NCBI GenBank assembly: GCA_016708905.1
Contig: JADJEV010000005.1
Coordinates: 682,001 to 746,000, forward strand
Origin: Candidatus Methylophosphatis roskildensis
GTDB lineage: Bacteria; Pseudomonadota; Gammaproteobacteria; Burkholderiales; Rhodocyclaceae
Direction: 5' to 3'
Length of the DNA stretch: 64,000 bases
Shown: positions 37,966 to 48,002 of the stretch, one piece after another
Layout of the letters: each line of letters begins with the position of its first letter
How positions within the stretch are numbered: the first letter of the stretch is position 1
Position numbers and translations under genes: made by a program
The notes under the pieces: model-generated
The model's database searches: none
What the model saw: only the letters and a program-made list of their open reading frames with translations
What the model was told of the DNA's origin: nothing

Positions 37966-39149
37966 GCAGGCAGTCCCCTCATGAGCTGTCTATTCTCCCA
38001 GTCGACTCGCAGCAGGACGGCCACGGCGACGCAGTTGGCGACGATGCCGGAGCCGCCGAAACTCATCAGGGGCAGGGTCAGGCCCTTGGTCGGCAGCAGC
38101 CCCATGTTGACGCCCATGTTGATGAAGGCCTGGACGCCGATCCAGATGCCGATGCCCTGGGCGACGAGCGCCGCATAGGGCCGCTCGAGCTGCGCGGCCT
38201 GACGGCCGACCGCGAAGGCGCGCTGGACGAACAGCGCGAATAGCGCGATGACCGTCAGCACGCCGACGAAGCCGAGTTCCTCGGCGATCACGGCGAGCAG
38301 GAAGTCCGTGTGTGCCTCCGGCAGGTAGAACAGTTTTTCGATGCTGCCGCCGAGGCCGACGCCGAGCCACTCGCCGCGGCCGAAGGCGATCAGCGCATGC
38401 GACAGTTGATAGCCCTTGCCGAAGGCGTCGTCCCACGGATTCATGAAACCGAGAATCCGCTCGCGCCGATAGGGCGACAACCAGATCAGCAGCACGAAGC
38501 CGGCGATCGCGACCACGGTCAACAAGGTGAAGATGCGCGCGTTGATGCCGCCGAGAAAAAGAATGCCGAAGGCGATCGCGCAGATCACCACGACGGCGCC
38601 GAAATCCGGCTCCCGGAGCAGCAGTGCGCCGATCAGCAGGATGACCGCGGCCATCGGCAGGAAACCCCGCTTGAAACTGTCCATCAGCGGCAGCTTACGC
38701 ACCGTGTAGTCGGCAGCGTAGAGCACGGCAAGAAACTTCATCAGCTCGGATGGCTGGAGATTGATCGGGCCCAGCGGCAGCCAGCGCCGCGCCCCATTGA
38801 CTTCGCGGCCGACGTGGGGAATCAGCACGATGACCAACAAGCCGACGCCGATCAGGAACAGATAGGGTGCGACCTGCTGCCAGGTGCGCAACGGCATCTG
38901 GAACGCGACGATCGCCGCCACCGTGCCAATGCACAGGAATACCGCATGGCGAATCAGGAAGAAATTCTGGCTATGTCCGGTGAACGTGCTGCCCTCGGCG
39001 GTCGCGATCGACGAGGAGTACACCATCACCAGGCCGAACAGCAGCAGCGCCACCGCCGGCCACAGCAGCAGCGGGTCGAGTTCGCGCGGCTCGTCCGGGT
39101 TCTTGAGCCAGCGCTGGGAGAAGTTGCCTCCGCGTGCCGCGGTGTTCAT
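37962..39149 (-). CDS. ftsW: Septal peptidoglycan polymerase FtsW
   Basis: The 395-aa SEDS family protein has about ten membrane helices. Marks are WLPLGPINLQPSELMKFLAV, PDFGAVVVICAIAFGILFLG, GGSIEKLFYLPEAHTDFLLA and PLMSFGGSGIVANCVAVAVL. It polymerises lipid II together with FtsI. It overlaps murD and murG by 4 bp each. Confidence 0.97.
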   Translation of the reverse strand: MNTAARGGNFSQRWLKNPDEPRELDPLLLWPAVALLLFGLVMVYSSSIATAEGSTFTGHSQNFFLIRHAVFLCIGTVAAIVAFQMPLRTWQQVAPYLFLIGVGLLVIVLIPHVGREVNGARRWLPLGPINLQPSELMKFLAVLYAADYTVRKLPLMDSFKRGFLPMAAVILLIGALLLREPDFGAVVVICAIAFGILFLGGINARIFTLLTVVAIAGFVLLIWLSPYRRERILGFMNPWDDAFGKGYQLSHALIAFGRGEWLGVGLGGSIEKLFYLPEAHTDFLLAVIAEELGFVGVLTVIALFALFVQRAFAVGRQAAQLERPYAALVAQGIGIWIGVQAFINMGVNMGLLPTKGLTLPLMSFGGSGIVANCVAVAVLLRVDWENRQLMRGLPA

Positions 39150-40537
39150 GCGGCCCTCCCCTCACGGGCGATCAGGGATTGCACCGCGGCGACGAACACC
39201 TCGGCGCGGTGTGCATAGCCGCGGAACATGTCGAAACTCGCACAGGCCGGCGACAGCAGCACGGCTTCGCCCGGCCTCGCCAATTCGACGCTGCGGCGTA
39301 CCGCCTCGTCCATGTCGGCAGCGAACGCCTGCGGCACGCCACGGCCGGCGAGCGCATCGGCAATGCGCTGCCCATCACGCCCGATCAGCACGACCGCGCA
39401 CGCATATTGGGCAACCGCGTCGCCCAAGGGAGAGAAGTCCTGCCCCTTGCCATCGCCGCCGGCGATCAGCACGACTTTGCGCTGCAAGCCGTGCAGCGCC
39501 GCGACCGTGGCACCGACATTGGTGCCCTTGGAATCGTCATAGAACGCGATGCCGCGCCAGTCGGCGACCTTCTCGACGCGATGGGGAAGCCCGCGAAAGC
39601 CGCCCAGCGCAGCGAGCATCGGTGGACGCGGCAGGCCGACCGCCTCGCACAGGGCCAGCGCCGCCAGCGCGTTGGCCGCGTTGTGCAATCCGGCCAGCGG
39701 CAGCGCCGAAACCGCCAACAGGGGTGTCGTCCCCTGAGCCAGCCACGGAACGCTTTCGGCCGGCACGAGACCGAAGTTCCCCGGCGTCGGCTGATCGAGG
39801 CCGAAGCTCACGACGCGCCGCCCGGTCAACGCCATTGCCGCGACACGGGAATCCTGGCGATTGAGCACCTGCACGCCGTTGCCGGCAAAGATCCGCGCCT
39901 TGGCGGCCGCATAGCCGTCGAGATCCTGGTAGCGATCGAGGTGGTCGTCGGTCAGGTTGAGCACCGTCGCCGCCTCGGCATCGAGCGTTTCGGTGGTCTC
40001 GAGCTGGAAGCTGGAGAGTTCCAGCACCCACAGTTCCGGGAACTGCTTGCGCTCAGCGCAGTCTCGCAGACGCGCCAGCGCTGCCGGGCTGATGTTGCCG
40101 GCCACTTCGGCTTTCACGCCTGCCGCGCGGGCCATTGCCCCGCACAGGGTCGTCACCGTGGTCTTGCCATTGGTGCCGGTGATCGCGATGATCCGGCAGC
40201 GCTCGCGTTCGCCCAGATCGCGCAATCCCCGGGCAAACAGCTCGATTTCGCCGGTCAGGGCAATTCCGCGTCGCTTCGCCTCCTGTACCAGGGGCTCGCG
40301 CTGCGACAGACCCGGGCTGATCGCGATCAGGTCGATACCCGACAGCAGTGGAAGATCGAACGCACCCAAGCGCACCTCGGCCCGCGGAACGTGCTCAACG
40401 AGATCTTCCGCGCCGGGCGGCTCGGCGCGCGAGTCGGCAACCCGGACGATGGCACCCGCATGCGCCAGCCAGCGCGCCATTGCCAGCCCGGATTCGCCGA
40501 GGCCGAGCACCAGTACGTGTTTGCCGTTCAGTCGCAT
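39146..40537 (-). CDS. murD: UDP-N-acetylmuramoylalanine--D-glutamate ligase MurD
   Basis: The 463-aa ligase adds D-Glu. It starts MRLNGKHVLVLGLGESGLAM, has the ATP loop IAITGTNGKTTVTTLCGAMA, NLTDDHLDRYQDLDGYAAAK, and the C-terminal DDSKGTNVGATVAALHGLQR. It lies 4 bp downstream of mraY and overlaps ftsW. Confidence 0.97.
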   Translation of the reverse strand: MRLNGKHVLVLGLGESGLAMARWLAHAGAIVRVADSRAEPPGAEDLVEHVPRAEVRLGAFDLPLLSGIDLIAISPGLSQREPLVQEAKRRGIALTGEIELFARGLRDLGERERCRIIAITGTNGKTTVTTLCGAMARAAGVKAEVAGNISPAALARLRDCAERKQFPELWVLELSSFQLETTETLDAEAATVLNLTDDHLDRYQDLDGYAAAKARIFAGNGVQVLNRQDSRVAAMALTGRRVVSFGLDQPTPGNFGLVPAESVPWLAQGTTPLLAVSALPLAGLHNAANALAALALCEAVGLPRPPMLAALGGFRGLPHRVEKVADWRGIAFYDDSKGTNVGATVAALHGLQRKVVLIAGGDGKGQDFSPLGDAVAQYACAVVLIGRDGQRIADALAGRGVPQAFAADMDEAVRRSVELARPGEAVLLSPACASFDMFRGYAHRAEVFVAAVQSLIAREGRAA

Positions 40538-40541
40538 GATC

Positions 40542-41630
40542 TCAGCGCAGTTTCAACGTGGATAGACCAAACAGCACCAGCATGATGGTGATGATCCAGA
40601 AACGCACCACGACCTGGGTCTCCTTCCACCCGCCGAGCTCGTAGTGGTGATGCAGTGGGGCCATGCGGAAGATCCGCTTGCCACCGGTCCATTTGAAGTA
40701 CAGCACCTGCAGCATCACCGACAGCGTCTCGGCAACGAACAGGCCGCCCATGATGAACAGCACGACCTCCTGCCGCGCAATCACCGCAACCGTGCCGAGC
40801 GCGGCGCCGAGCGCCAGCGCGCCGACATCGCCCATGAACACCTCGGCCGGATAGGCGTTGAACCACAGGAAGCCGAGCCCGGCGCCGGCCATCGCGCCGC
40901 AGAACACCGCGAGTTCGGCCGCGCCCGGGATATGCGGCACGCCGAGGTATTTCGAGAACACCGAATGACCGGCGACATAGGCGAAGATGGCAAGCGCCGA
41001 ACCCACCATCACAGTCGGCATGATGGCGAGCCCGTCCAGGCCATCGGTCAGATTCACGGCGTTGCTGCTGCCGACGATGACGAAGTAGGTCAGTGCGATG
41101 AAGCCGATCGTGCCCAGCGGATAAGCCACCGTCTTGAAGAACGGGACGATCAGTTCGAGCTGCGACGGATTGGTCGCCGTCTGCCCGAGGTACACCGCCG
41201 CGGCAAGCCCGAGAAGCGATTGCCAGAGATACTTCCAGCGCGCCGGCAGCCCCTTGGGATTGCGATGCACGACCTTGCGCCAGTCGTCCACCCAGCCCAC
41301 TGCACCGAAGCCCAGTGTCACCAGCAACACCACCCACAGATAGCGATTCGACAAATCGCCCCACAACAGCGTGGTGATGGCAATCGAAACCAGGATCAGC
41401 GCCCCGCCCATGGTGGGCGTACCGGCCTTGGTCAGATGCGATTTCGGGCCGTCGTCGCGCACCGACTGGCCGACCTTCTTCGCCGCCAGCCAGCGAATGA
41501 CGATCGGGCCAAAGATGAACGAGATCACCAGTGCGGTGAGCGCCGCGAGGACCGCTCGCAGCGTGATGTAGCCGAAGACGTTGAACGCCCGGTTGTCCTG
41601 GGCCAGCCACTGGGACAGTTCGAGCAGCAT
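40542..41630 (-). CDS. mraY: Phospho-MurNAc-pentapeptide transferase MraY
   Basis: The 362-aa, about ten-helix integral membrane enzyme makes lipid I. Hallmarks are KAGTPTMGGALILVSIAITT, NAVNLTDGLDGLAIMPTVMV, GDVGALALGAALGTVAVIAR and MAPLHHHYELGGWKETQVVV. It starts 2 bp after the murF stop. Confidence 0.98.
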   Translation of the reverse strand: MLLELSQWLAQDNRAFNVFGYITLRAVLAALTALVISFIFGPIVIRWLAAKKVGQSVRDDGPKSHLTKAGTPTMGGALILVSIAITTLLWGDLSNRYLWVVLLVTLGFGAVGWVDDWRKVVHRNPKGLPARWKYLWQSLLGLAAAVYLGQTATNPSQLELIVPFFKTVAYPLGTIGFIALTYFVIVGSSNAVNLTDGLDGLAIMPTVMVGSALAIFAYVAGHSVFSKYLGVPHIPGAAELAVFCGAMAGAGLGFLWFNAYPAEVFMGDVGALALGAALGTVAVIARQEVVLFIMGGLFVAETLSVMLQVLYFKWTGGKRIFRMAPLHHHYELGGWKETQVVVRFWIITIMLVLFGLSTLKLR

Positions 41631-41632
41631 GT

Positions 41633-43024
41633 TCAGGGCGCCTCGGTTTCTTCGCCGGCCGCGATCGCGTCGGCGACCCGCTCCATGCGCATGAAGCGCG
41701 AGCCCTTCACCAGCACCGCGGTGTCCGCATCGAGTTCCTTGCGCAGGGCGGCGACGAGATCGTCGGCACTGCGGAAATGGCGTCCGCCGGCGCCGAAGTT
41801 CCGCGCGGCAAGCTCCGACAGATCGCCCAGCGCGAACAGTTGGTCGATGCCCTGGCTCTTGGCGTAGCCACCGATCTCGTCGTGATACTGGCCGGCCTGG
41901 GCGCCGATCTCGCCCATGTCGCCGAGAACCAGGATCTTGCGTCCGGCGGTTGTCGCCAGCACGTCGATCGCCGCACGCATCGAATCAGGATTGGCGTTGT
42001 AGGTGTCGTCGATCAACTGGGCGCCATTGAGCGCCGACCGAAGCTGCAGGCGCCCCTTGATGCCGGAATAGTGCGAGAGGCCACCGACCACTGCGCGCAG
42101 GGTGACGCCAGAGGCGAGCGCCGCCGCCGCCGCGGCAAGCGCATTGCGCGCGTTGTGCAGGCCGGGAACCCGGAGCATGAATTCGGCCTCGCCATGGGCG
42201 GTGCGCAGCGCGATCGCGCTGGCGAGGCCGCGCTGGCCGACATGTGCCGAAACATCGGCTGGCTGGTCGATTCCGAAGCTCACGACGCGGCGCGAGCGGT
42301 TGATCTCACGCCAGTAATCGGCGTAGGCATCGTCGGCATTGACGACGGCGACACCCGAGCTGCCCAGCCCTTCGTAAATCGAACCTTTTTCGCGCGCAAC
42401 CTCGGCCAGATCGCCCATGCCTTCGAGATGCGCGCGCTGCGCATTGTTGACTACAGCGACCGTCGGTCGGGCGAGACGCGTCAGGTAGCCGATTTCGCTC
42501 GGGCGATTCATGCCCATCTCGATCACGGCGGCGCGGTGCCCGCCGTTCAGGCGCAGCAGCATCGTCGGTACGCCGATGTCGTTATTGAGATTGCCGCTGG
42601 TCGCCAGCACCGAGTTCTCCGGATCGAGCCGATCGGCCTTCGCCTGTTCGCGCAGGCAGGCGGCGATCATCTCCTTGACCGTGGTCTTGCCATTGCTGCC
42701 GGTCACGCCGATCAGCGGAATCTCGAATTTCTGGCGCCAGTGCGCCGCAAGCAAGCCGAATGCGCGCCGCGTATCGTCTACCGCGAGCAGCGGAATGACC
42801 TGGGGATGAGATTTCGCCCAGCCCTCGTCGACGATCGCGGCGATCGCGCCGCGCTCTGCCGCGGCGCTCACGAAATCATGGCCGTCGAAGTTCGCGCCGC
42901 GCAGTGCGACGAACAACTCGCCCTGGCCGACCGTGCGGGTGTCGGTGCTGACCGCGAGGTAGCTCGGGTTGTCGGCAGTCGCAGCCGCGCCGATGGCATG
43001 CGCGGTTTCGTGCAGATCCATCAT
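41633..43024 (-). CDS. murF: UDP-MurNAc-tripeptide--D-Ala-D-Ala ligase MurF
   Basis: The 463-aa ligase adds D-Ala-D-Ala. Marks are VSTDTRTVGQGELFVALRGA, IGVTGSNGKTTVKEMIAACL, AAVIEMGMNRPSEIGYLTRL and DDTYNANPDSMRAAIDVLAT. Two adjacent ATGs (43024, 43021) are possible; the first overlaps the murE stop as ATGA. Confidence 0.97.
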   Translation of the reverse strand: MMDLHETAHAIGAAATADNPSYLAVSTDTRTVGQGELFVALRGANFDGHDFVSAAAERGAIAAIVDEGWAKSHPQVIPLLAVDDTRRAFGLLAAHWRQKFEIPLIGVTGSNGKTTVKEMIAACLREQAKADRLDPENSVLATSGNLNNDIGVPTMLLRLNGGHRAAVIEMGMNRPSEIGYLTRLARPTVAVVNNAQRAHLEGMGDLAEVAREKGSIYEGLGSSGVAVVNADDAYADYWREINRSRRVVSFGIDQPADVSAHVGQRGLASAIALRTAHGEAEFMLRVPGLHNARNALAAAAAALASGVTLRAVVGGLSHYSGIKGRLQLRSALNGAQLIDDTYNANPDSMRAAIDVLATTAGRKILVLGDMGEIGAQAGQYHDEIGGYAKSQGIDQLFALGDLSELAARNFGAGGRHFRSADDLVAALRKELDADTAVLVKGSRFMRMERVADAIAAGEETEAP

Positions 43025-44535
43025 GAGCGGGCGCCTCGGGCGGCGCGGCGCGCATCGAGCGCGGCCTGGGCATGTGCGACGTCGGAGAACGGATGGCGAA
43101 CCCCGCCTGCCTCCTGGTAGAGCTCGTGCCCCTTGCCGGCGATCAGCAGAACATCGCGCGCATCGGCCCGTTCGGTGGCCTGGCGAATTGCCTCTGCACG
43201 GTCGGTGATCGCAAGCGCATTCGCCGCAGTTCCGGCCATGACGGCGGCGATGATCGCCTGCGGATCTTCGCCGCGCGGATTGTCGGAGGTGACCACCAGC
43301 GAATCGGCCAGCCGGCTCGCCACCGCGCCCATCAGCGCGCGCTTGCCGGCATCGCGATCGCCACCGCAGCCGAACACGCAGACGATACGCCCGCCCCGGG
43401 CGAGCGCAGTCGGGCGCAGTGCAAGGATCACCTTTTCCAGCGCATCTGGTGAATGCGCATAGTCAATGATCACGAGCGGTTCGCCTGTACCACCCACCGG
43501 CTGCATGCGACCCGGCGGCGGCACCAGACAGGCAGCCAGCTCCGCCGCCTGTTCGAACTCGACGCCGACCGCAATCAACGCACCGATCACCGCCAGCAGG
43601 TTCGAAACATTGAAGCTGCCGACGAGCCCGGCCTGCACGGCGACCGTCGCGCCATCGCAATCCAGCTCGAACCGCACGCCCGCGCCGCTGTCGTCGATTC
43701 CGTTTGCACGCAGCAGATGCACGCCATGCGGTGCTACCAGATCGGCGTTCAGCGTGTAGCCGTACAGCGTGCAGCCGCGCGCGAGCAGGCGCTGCGCCTG
43801 GGCCTTGCCGAAGGCATCGTCGAGATTGATGACCGCCGCACGAAGATCGGGCACCTCGAACAGGCGGGCCTTGGCAGCGGCATAGGCTTCCATCGTGCCG
43901 TGGTAATCGAGGTGATCGCGGGTCAGGTTGGTGAATACCGCGACCTCGAAGCGGGCACCGTCAGTCCGCCCCTGCTCCAGGCCGATCGATGACACTTCCA
44001 TCGCCGCGGCCTGCGCACCGGCTGCGACGAAGCGCGCCAACTGGGCATGCAGCGCAATGCCATCGGGCGTGGTGTTCGGGCTGTCGATCAGCGCACCGGG
44101 AAAACCATTGCCCAGCGTACCGATGATCCCGCATTTGCGCCCATGACGCGCCATCGCCTGGGCGATCCACTGGCTGACCGAGGTCTTGCCATTGGTGCCG
44201 GTGACACCGATCAGATCGAGGTTCTCGGATGGACGCCCATAGACCAGATGCGCCAGATGGCCCGACAAGGGCTGCAAGCCCTCGACCGGAATGTTCGGCG
44301 CAATCCATTCGGCATGCCACGAAAAGCCCTCGCGCTCCCACAACACGGCACCGGCGCCGGCGCGCAAGGCATCCGGAATGAATCGGCGGCCATCGCTGCG
44401 ATGGCCCGGATAGGCCACGAAGACATCGCCGGCGTGCACCGCGCGCGAGTCGGCGCACAGGGCGCTTGCCGCCGCGCCCTGCTCGCGCAGCCGGCTCAGC
44501 AGATCGGTCGCCCGTTGCGACGCTGCGGCGCTCAC
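43021..44535 (-). CDS. murE: UDP-MurNAc-dipeptide--meso-diaminopimelate ligase MurE
   Basis: The 504-aa ligase adds the third residue of the stem peptide. It has GVTGTNGKTSVSQWIAQAMA, the ligand region SPNTTPDGIALHAQLARFVA and TSDNPRGEDPQAIIAAVMAG, whose DNPR motif marks meso-diaminopimelate specificity. It overlaps ftsI and murF by 4 bp. Confidence 0.97.
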   Translation of the reverse strand: MSAAASQRATDLLSRLREQGAAASALCADSRAVHAGDVFVAYPGHRSDGRRFIPDALRAGAGAVLWEREGFSWHAEWIAPNIPVEGLQPLSGHLAHLVYGRPSENLDLIGVTGTNGKTSVSQWIAQAMARHGRKCGIIGTLGNGFPGALIDSPNTTPDGIALHAQLARFVAAGAQAAAMEVSSIGLEQGRTDGARFEVAVFTNLTRDHLDYHGTMEAYAAAKARLFEVPDLRAAVINLDDAFGKAQAQRLLARGCTLYGYTLNADLVAPHGVHLLRANGIDDSGAGVRFELDCDGATVAVQAGLVGSFNVSNLLAVIGALIAVGVEFEQAAELAACLVPPPGRMQPVGGTGEPLVIIDYAHSPDALEKVILALRPTALARGGRIVCVFGCGGDRDAGKRALMGAVASRLADSLVVTSDNPRGEDPQAIIAAVMAGTAANALAITDRAEAIRQATERADARDVLLIAGKGHELYQEAGGVRHPFSDVAHAQAALDARRAARGARS

Positions 44536-46271
44536 ATGCTCTCCCGCACGGCTTCGACATCCTTCGCCACCTGCAGCGGGGCGAGCGGCGAATCGGGCGC
44601 GATGCCGAGCGCACGCAGGCTGCCGGCCATGACGGTGGAAAACACTGGTGCCGCGACATCGCCGCCGTAGTACTTGCCGCCGGACGGCTCGTCGATCATC
44701 ACTGCCACGATCAGCCGCGGGTCCGAGGCCGGCGCCAGACCGACAAACGAGGACACGTATTTGTTTGCGTAGACGCCTGCTTCGAGCTTGTGCGCGGTAC
44801 CGGTCTTGCCGGCTACGCGGTAACTCTGGATCTGCGCCTTGGGCGCCGTACCGCCCGGCAGCACCGCGAGTTCGAGCATGGCGCGCACTTCACGCGCGGT
44901 CTGCGCGCTGAACACCGCCTTGCCGGGCGGCGGCGGCGTGTCGACCCGGGTCAGGGAAAGCGGCAGCAGGTCGCCCTGGCGGGCAAACACCAGGTAGGCA
45001 TGGGCCATCTGCATCAGGCTGACCGAAATGCCATGCCCATAGGCCATGGTAGCCTGCTCGATCGGGCGCCACGACTTGGCGGGACGCAGCCGGCCGCCGG
45101 CTTCGCCCGGGAAGCCCAGCCTGAGCGGCGCGCCGAAGCCGAGATCGTCGAACATCTGCCACATGTGCTCGGGCGAAAACGACAGGGCCAGCTTCGCCGC
45201 ACCGACGTTGGAGGACTTCTGTATCACCTGGGCGACGGTCAGCACGCCATGCGGGTGAGCATCGGAGATCGTGGCCGAGCCGATGGTCAGACGCCCCGGC
45301 GCAGTCTCGATCGGCGTGTCGAAGCGGAACTTGCCCTGGTTCAGGGCCATTGCCGCGGTGAACGGCTTGAGCGTCGAACCCGGCTCGTAGGTGTCGGTCA
45401 ACGCGCGATTGCGCAGTTGAGCCCCCGACAGGCGCACTCGATTGTTCGGGTTGTAGGTCGGCAGGTTCACCAGCGCGAGCACCTCGCCGGTCCTGGCATC
45501 GAGCACCACGATGCCGCCGGCGCGCGCCTTGTTGACCTCCAGCGCCTCGCGCAGACTGGCATAGGCCAGATACTGGATCTTGGCGTCGAGTGCGAGCTGC
45601 ACATCGCGGCCGTCCTGCGGCGCGCGGATGGATTCGACGTCTTCGACGATCTGTCCGCGACGGTCCTTGATCACGCGGCGCGAACCGGGCTTGCCGGCAA
45701 GCTGCGATTCATAGGCGAGTTCGATGCCTTCCTGGCCCTTGTCCTCGACGCCGGTGAAGCCGAGCACATGCGCCGTCACATCGCCGCCCGGGTAATAGCG
45801 GCGGTATTCCTGTTGTTCGTGAATGCCCGGCAGCTTGAGCGCGGCGATCTGCTGCGCGACATCCGGCGCAATCTGCCGCTTGAGATAGACGAAGTCTTTC
45901 TCGGTCGCAACCTTGCGCGACAGCTCGCGCGCGTCGATGCCGAGCAAGGCCGCCAACTGGCGAGATTGGGCCGGCGTCAGCTTGACGTCCTCCGGAATCG
46001 CCCAGATCGACTTGACCGGCGTACTCACCGCCAGCACGTCGCCATGGCGATCGACGACGCGACCGCGGGTCGCCGGCATTTCGATCACCCGCGCGTAGCG
46101 CGACTCGCCCTTGGCCTGAAGGAACTCGTTGTTCACGCCTTGCAGAAACAGGCTGCGCGCAACCAGCGCGACGAAGCCGCCGATCATCAGGAGCAGCACG
46201 AAACGCGAACGCCACTGCGGCAGCAACTGCGACAGCAGTGGATTGCGGTTGAAGGTTACGCGCCGGCTCAT
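44532..46271 (-). CDS. ftsI: Septal transpeptidase FtsI (PBP3)
   Basis: The 579-aa class B penicillin-binding protein crosslinks septal peptidoglycan. It has a cytosolic start, one helix (about residues 21-42), a pedestal domain and the transpeptidase domain with the active site YEPGSTLKPFTAAMALNQGK (SxxK), the SSN motif in VIQKSSNVGAAKLALSF and KTGTAHKLEAGVYANKYVS. It overlaps ftsL and murE by 4 bp. Confidence 0.98.
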   Translation of the reverse strand: MSRRVTFNRNPLLSQLLPQWRSRFVLLLMIGGFVALVARSLFLQGVNNEFLQAKGESRYARVIEMPATRGRVVDRHGDVLAVSTPVKSIWAIPEDVKLTPAQSRQLAALLGIDARELSRKVATEKDFVYLKRQIAPDVAQQIAALKLPGIHEQQEYRRYYPGGDVTAHVLGFTGVEDKGQEGIELAYESQLAGKPGSRRVIKDRRGQIVEDVESIRAPQDGRDVQLALDAKIQYLAYASLREALEVNKARAGGIVVLDARTGEVLALVNLPTYNPNNRVRLSGAQLRNRALTDTYEPGSTLKPFTAAMALNQGKFRFDTPIETAPGRLTIGSATISDAHPHGVLTVAQVIQKSSNVGAAKLALSFSPEHMWQMFDDLGFGAPLRLGFPGEAGGRLRPAKSWRPIEQATMAYGHGISVSLMQMAHAYLVFARQGDLLPLSLTRVDTPPPPGKAVFSAQTAREVRAMLELAVLPGGTAPKAQIQSYRVAGKTGTAHKLEAGVYANKYVSSFVGLAPASDPRLIVAVMIDEPSGGKYYGGDVAAPVFSTVMAGSLRALGIAPDSPLAPLQVAKDVEAVRESM

Positions 46272-46549
46272 TTGCTGTTCTTCGCGGCGGGCGCTTCGAC
46301 GGCCAGGATCTGACCTGTCGCCGGTGCGCGCATGGCCAGCCGCTCGCGCGCGATTCTCTCGATGCGCGCGTGCGCCGCCCAGGTACTCTGTTCAAGCTGC
46401 AACTGTCCAAACTCGACTTCCAGCGCACGCATTCGCCCCTGTTCGCGCTCGATCTCGGTCACCAGCTTGCGCGACTGGTGCTGCGCGGCGACCACGCCGA
46501 GCGCGCTCGCCACGATCAGCGCGGCCAGTGCGGAATTCAATCGCAGCAT
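46268..46549 (-). CDS. ftsL: Cell division protein FtsL
   Basis: The 93-aa bitopic protein starts MLRLNSALAALIVASALGVV (one membrane helix, about residues 4-22), followed by a periplasmic coiled coil (about residues 27-70: RKLVTEIEREQGRMRALEVE). It pairs with FtsB and FtsQ to activate septal synthesis. It lies 2 bp after rsmH. Confidence 0.94.
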   Translation of the reverse strand: MLRLNSALAALIVASALGVVAAQHQSRKLVTEIEREQGRMRALEVEFGQLQLEQSTWAAHARIERIARERLAMRAPATGQILAVEAPAAKNSK

Positions 46550-46551
46550 GC

Positions 46552-47478
46552 TTACGCCCTTTGCGCCACGCGCAGGATTGCACTGCGCGCGCGCGGGTTG
46601 GCGGCGATCTCCGCATCCGATGGCCGGATCGGTTTGCCGACGAGCTTGAGCCGCGGTTGTGGCAATTCGCGGGCACGAATCGGCAGGCGCGCGGGCAATT
46701 GCGGCGGACGCGATTCGTCACGCAGGAAGCGCTTGACGATGCGGTCCTCGAGCGAATGGAAGGCGATCACCACAAGGCGGGCGCCGGGCGCGAGCAGGGA
46801 TGTCGCCTGTGGCAACACTAGCGATAACTCCTCAAGCTCCTGATTGATGAAAATCCGTAGAGCCTGGAAGCTGCGCGTCGCGGGGTGCTGCCCCGGCTCG
46901 CGCGTGCGGACCGCTTTCTCCACGAGTGCGGCAAGTTGCCGGGTGGTTTCGACTGGCCGCTCCGCGCGAGCAGCAACAAGCGCCTTTGCAATCGCATCAG
47001 CAAACCGTTCTTCCCCATAGTCCCGAAGCACCCCCCTGATCTCCGTCGCCTGCGCCTGCGCCAACCACTGCGCCGCGGTCCTGCCGCGGCTTGTATCCAT
47101 ACGCATGTCGAGCGGTGCATCGAGACGAAAACTCATGCCGCGCCCTGCGTCGTCCAGTTGCGGCGAGGACACGCCCAGATCCAGCAGCACGCCATCCAGC
47201 CGGGTCGCACCGCACCCGCTTAACACGTCGGCCAGGGCCGAAAACGGGGCATGGGTCAGGCTGAATCGCCGATCCGCCATCGCACCGCCTGCCTCGATCG
47301 CCTGCGGGTCGCGATCGAGCGCAATCAGCCTTCCCGCCTCGCCCAGCCGCGCCAGAATCGCCCGGCTGTGTCCGCCGCGACCAAAGGTCGCATCGACATA
47401 CGTGCCGTCGCTGCGCACCGCCAGCGCCTCGACCGCCTCCTCCAGCAGCACCGGCACGTGCTGCAGGTTCCGGCTCAC
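46552..47478 (-). CDS. rsmH: 16S rRNA (cytosine-1402-N4) methyltransferase RsmH (MraW)
   Basis: The 308-aa SAM-dependent enzyme methylates C1402 of 16S rRNA. Marks are NLQHVPVLLEEAVEALAVRS, YVDATFGRGGHSRAILARLG, DGVLLDLGVSSPQLDDAGRG and FQALRIFINQELEELSLVLP. The only suitable start is GTG at 47478, which overlaps the mraZ stop as GTGA. The longer open frame upstream is inside mraZ. Confidence 0.96.
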   Translation of the reverse strand: MSRNLQHVPVLLEEAVEALAVRSDGTYVDATFGRGGHSRAILARLGEAGRLIALDRDPQAIEAGGAMADRRFSLTHAPFSALADVLSGCGATRLDGVLLDLGVSSPQLDDAGRGMSFRLDAPLDMRMDTSRGRTAAQWLAQAQATEIRGVLRDYGEERFADAIAKALVAARAERPVETTRQLAALVEKAVRTREPGQHPATRSFQALRIFINQELEELSLVLPQATSLLAPGARLVVIAFHSLEDRIVKRFLRDESRPPQLPARLPIRARELPQPRLKLVGKPIRPSDAEIAANPRARSAILRVAQRA

Positions 47479-47921
47479 AGGCGCAGCTTCTCCAGCTCCG
47501 GCGGCAACTGAGACAGGTCCATCGCGAACGAATCCTCCTGCTGCCGCTCCCAGCCCACGTCGGACCAAAGTTCGAATTGGTCGCCCTGTCCGACCAGCCA
47601 GACTTTCTTTTCGAGGTGAGCGCGCGCACGCAACTCCGGGGGAATCAACAGCCGGCCGGCGCTGTCCAGGGTTTCGGGACTGGCATTGCCGACAATTAGG
47701 CGGCGCACCTTGGCGGATGCATCGTCCATACTGCCGCGAGCGAGCACTTCGTCGCGAATCGGCCCCCAGACCGGCTCCGGATAGATCAACAGGCAGCGAT
47801 GCGGATGCACGGTGATGACCACTTGACCGCCACAGGCGGCCATCAATTCGTCGCGAAAGCGCGTCGGCACACCGAGCCGCCCTTTCACGTCGAGATTGAG
47901 CGCAGCCGCTCCCTGAAACAT
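47475..47921 (-). CDS. mraZ: Transcriptional regulator MraZ
   Basis: The 148-aa product has two AbrB-like MraZ domains: MFQGAAALNLDVKGRLGVPT with RFRDEL, and SAGRLLIPPELRARAHLEKK. MraZ forms rings and binds direct repeats upstream of its own operon. Three such repeats are visible at 47978-48002. It is the first gene of the dcw operon. Confidence 0.97.
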   Translation of the reverse strand: MFQGAAALNLDVKGRLGVPTRFRDELMAACGGQVVITVHPHRCLLIYPEPVWGPIRDEVLARGSMDDASAKVRRLIVGNASPETLDSAGRLLIPPELRARAHLEKKVWLVGQGDQFELWSDVGWERQQEDSFAMDLSQLPPELEKLRL

Positions 47922-47967
47922 CCTGTCCCCCTACCGGGCATGATCCGCTTGGTTTTAGAGCAAAAAA

Positions 47968-48002
47968 TACACTATTGCCCACTTTTTCCCACTAATCTCC
48001 AC
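47968..48002 (-). promoter_or_regulatory. MraZ operator: direct GTGG repeats
   Basis: On the minus strand GTGGAG, GTGGGA and GTGGGC follow each other at exact 10-bp intervals, with a weaker fourth GTGT unit. This matches the MraZ box pattern TGGG-N5-TGGG known from enterobacteria. The repeats start right at the -10 element and precede mraZ by 47-81 bp, so bound MraZ should block its own promoter. Confidence 0.88.
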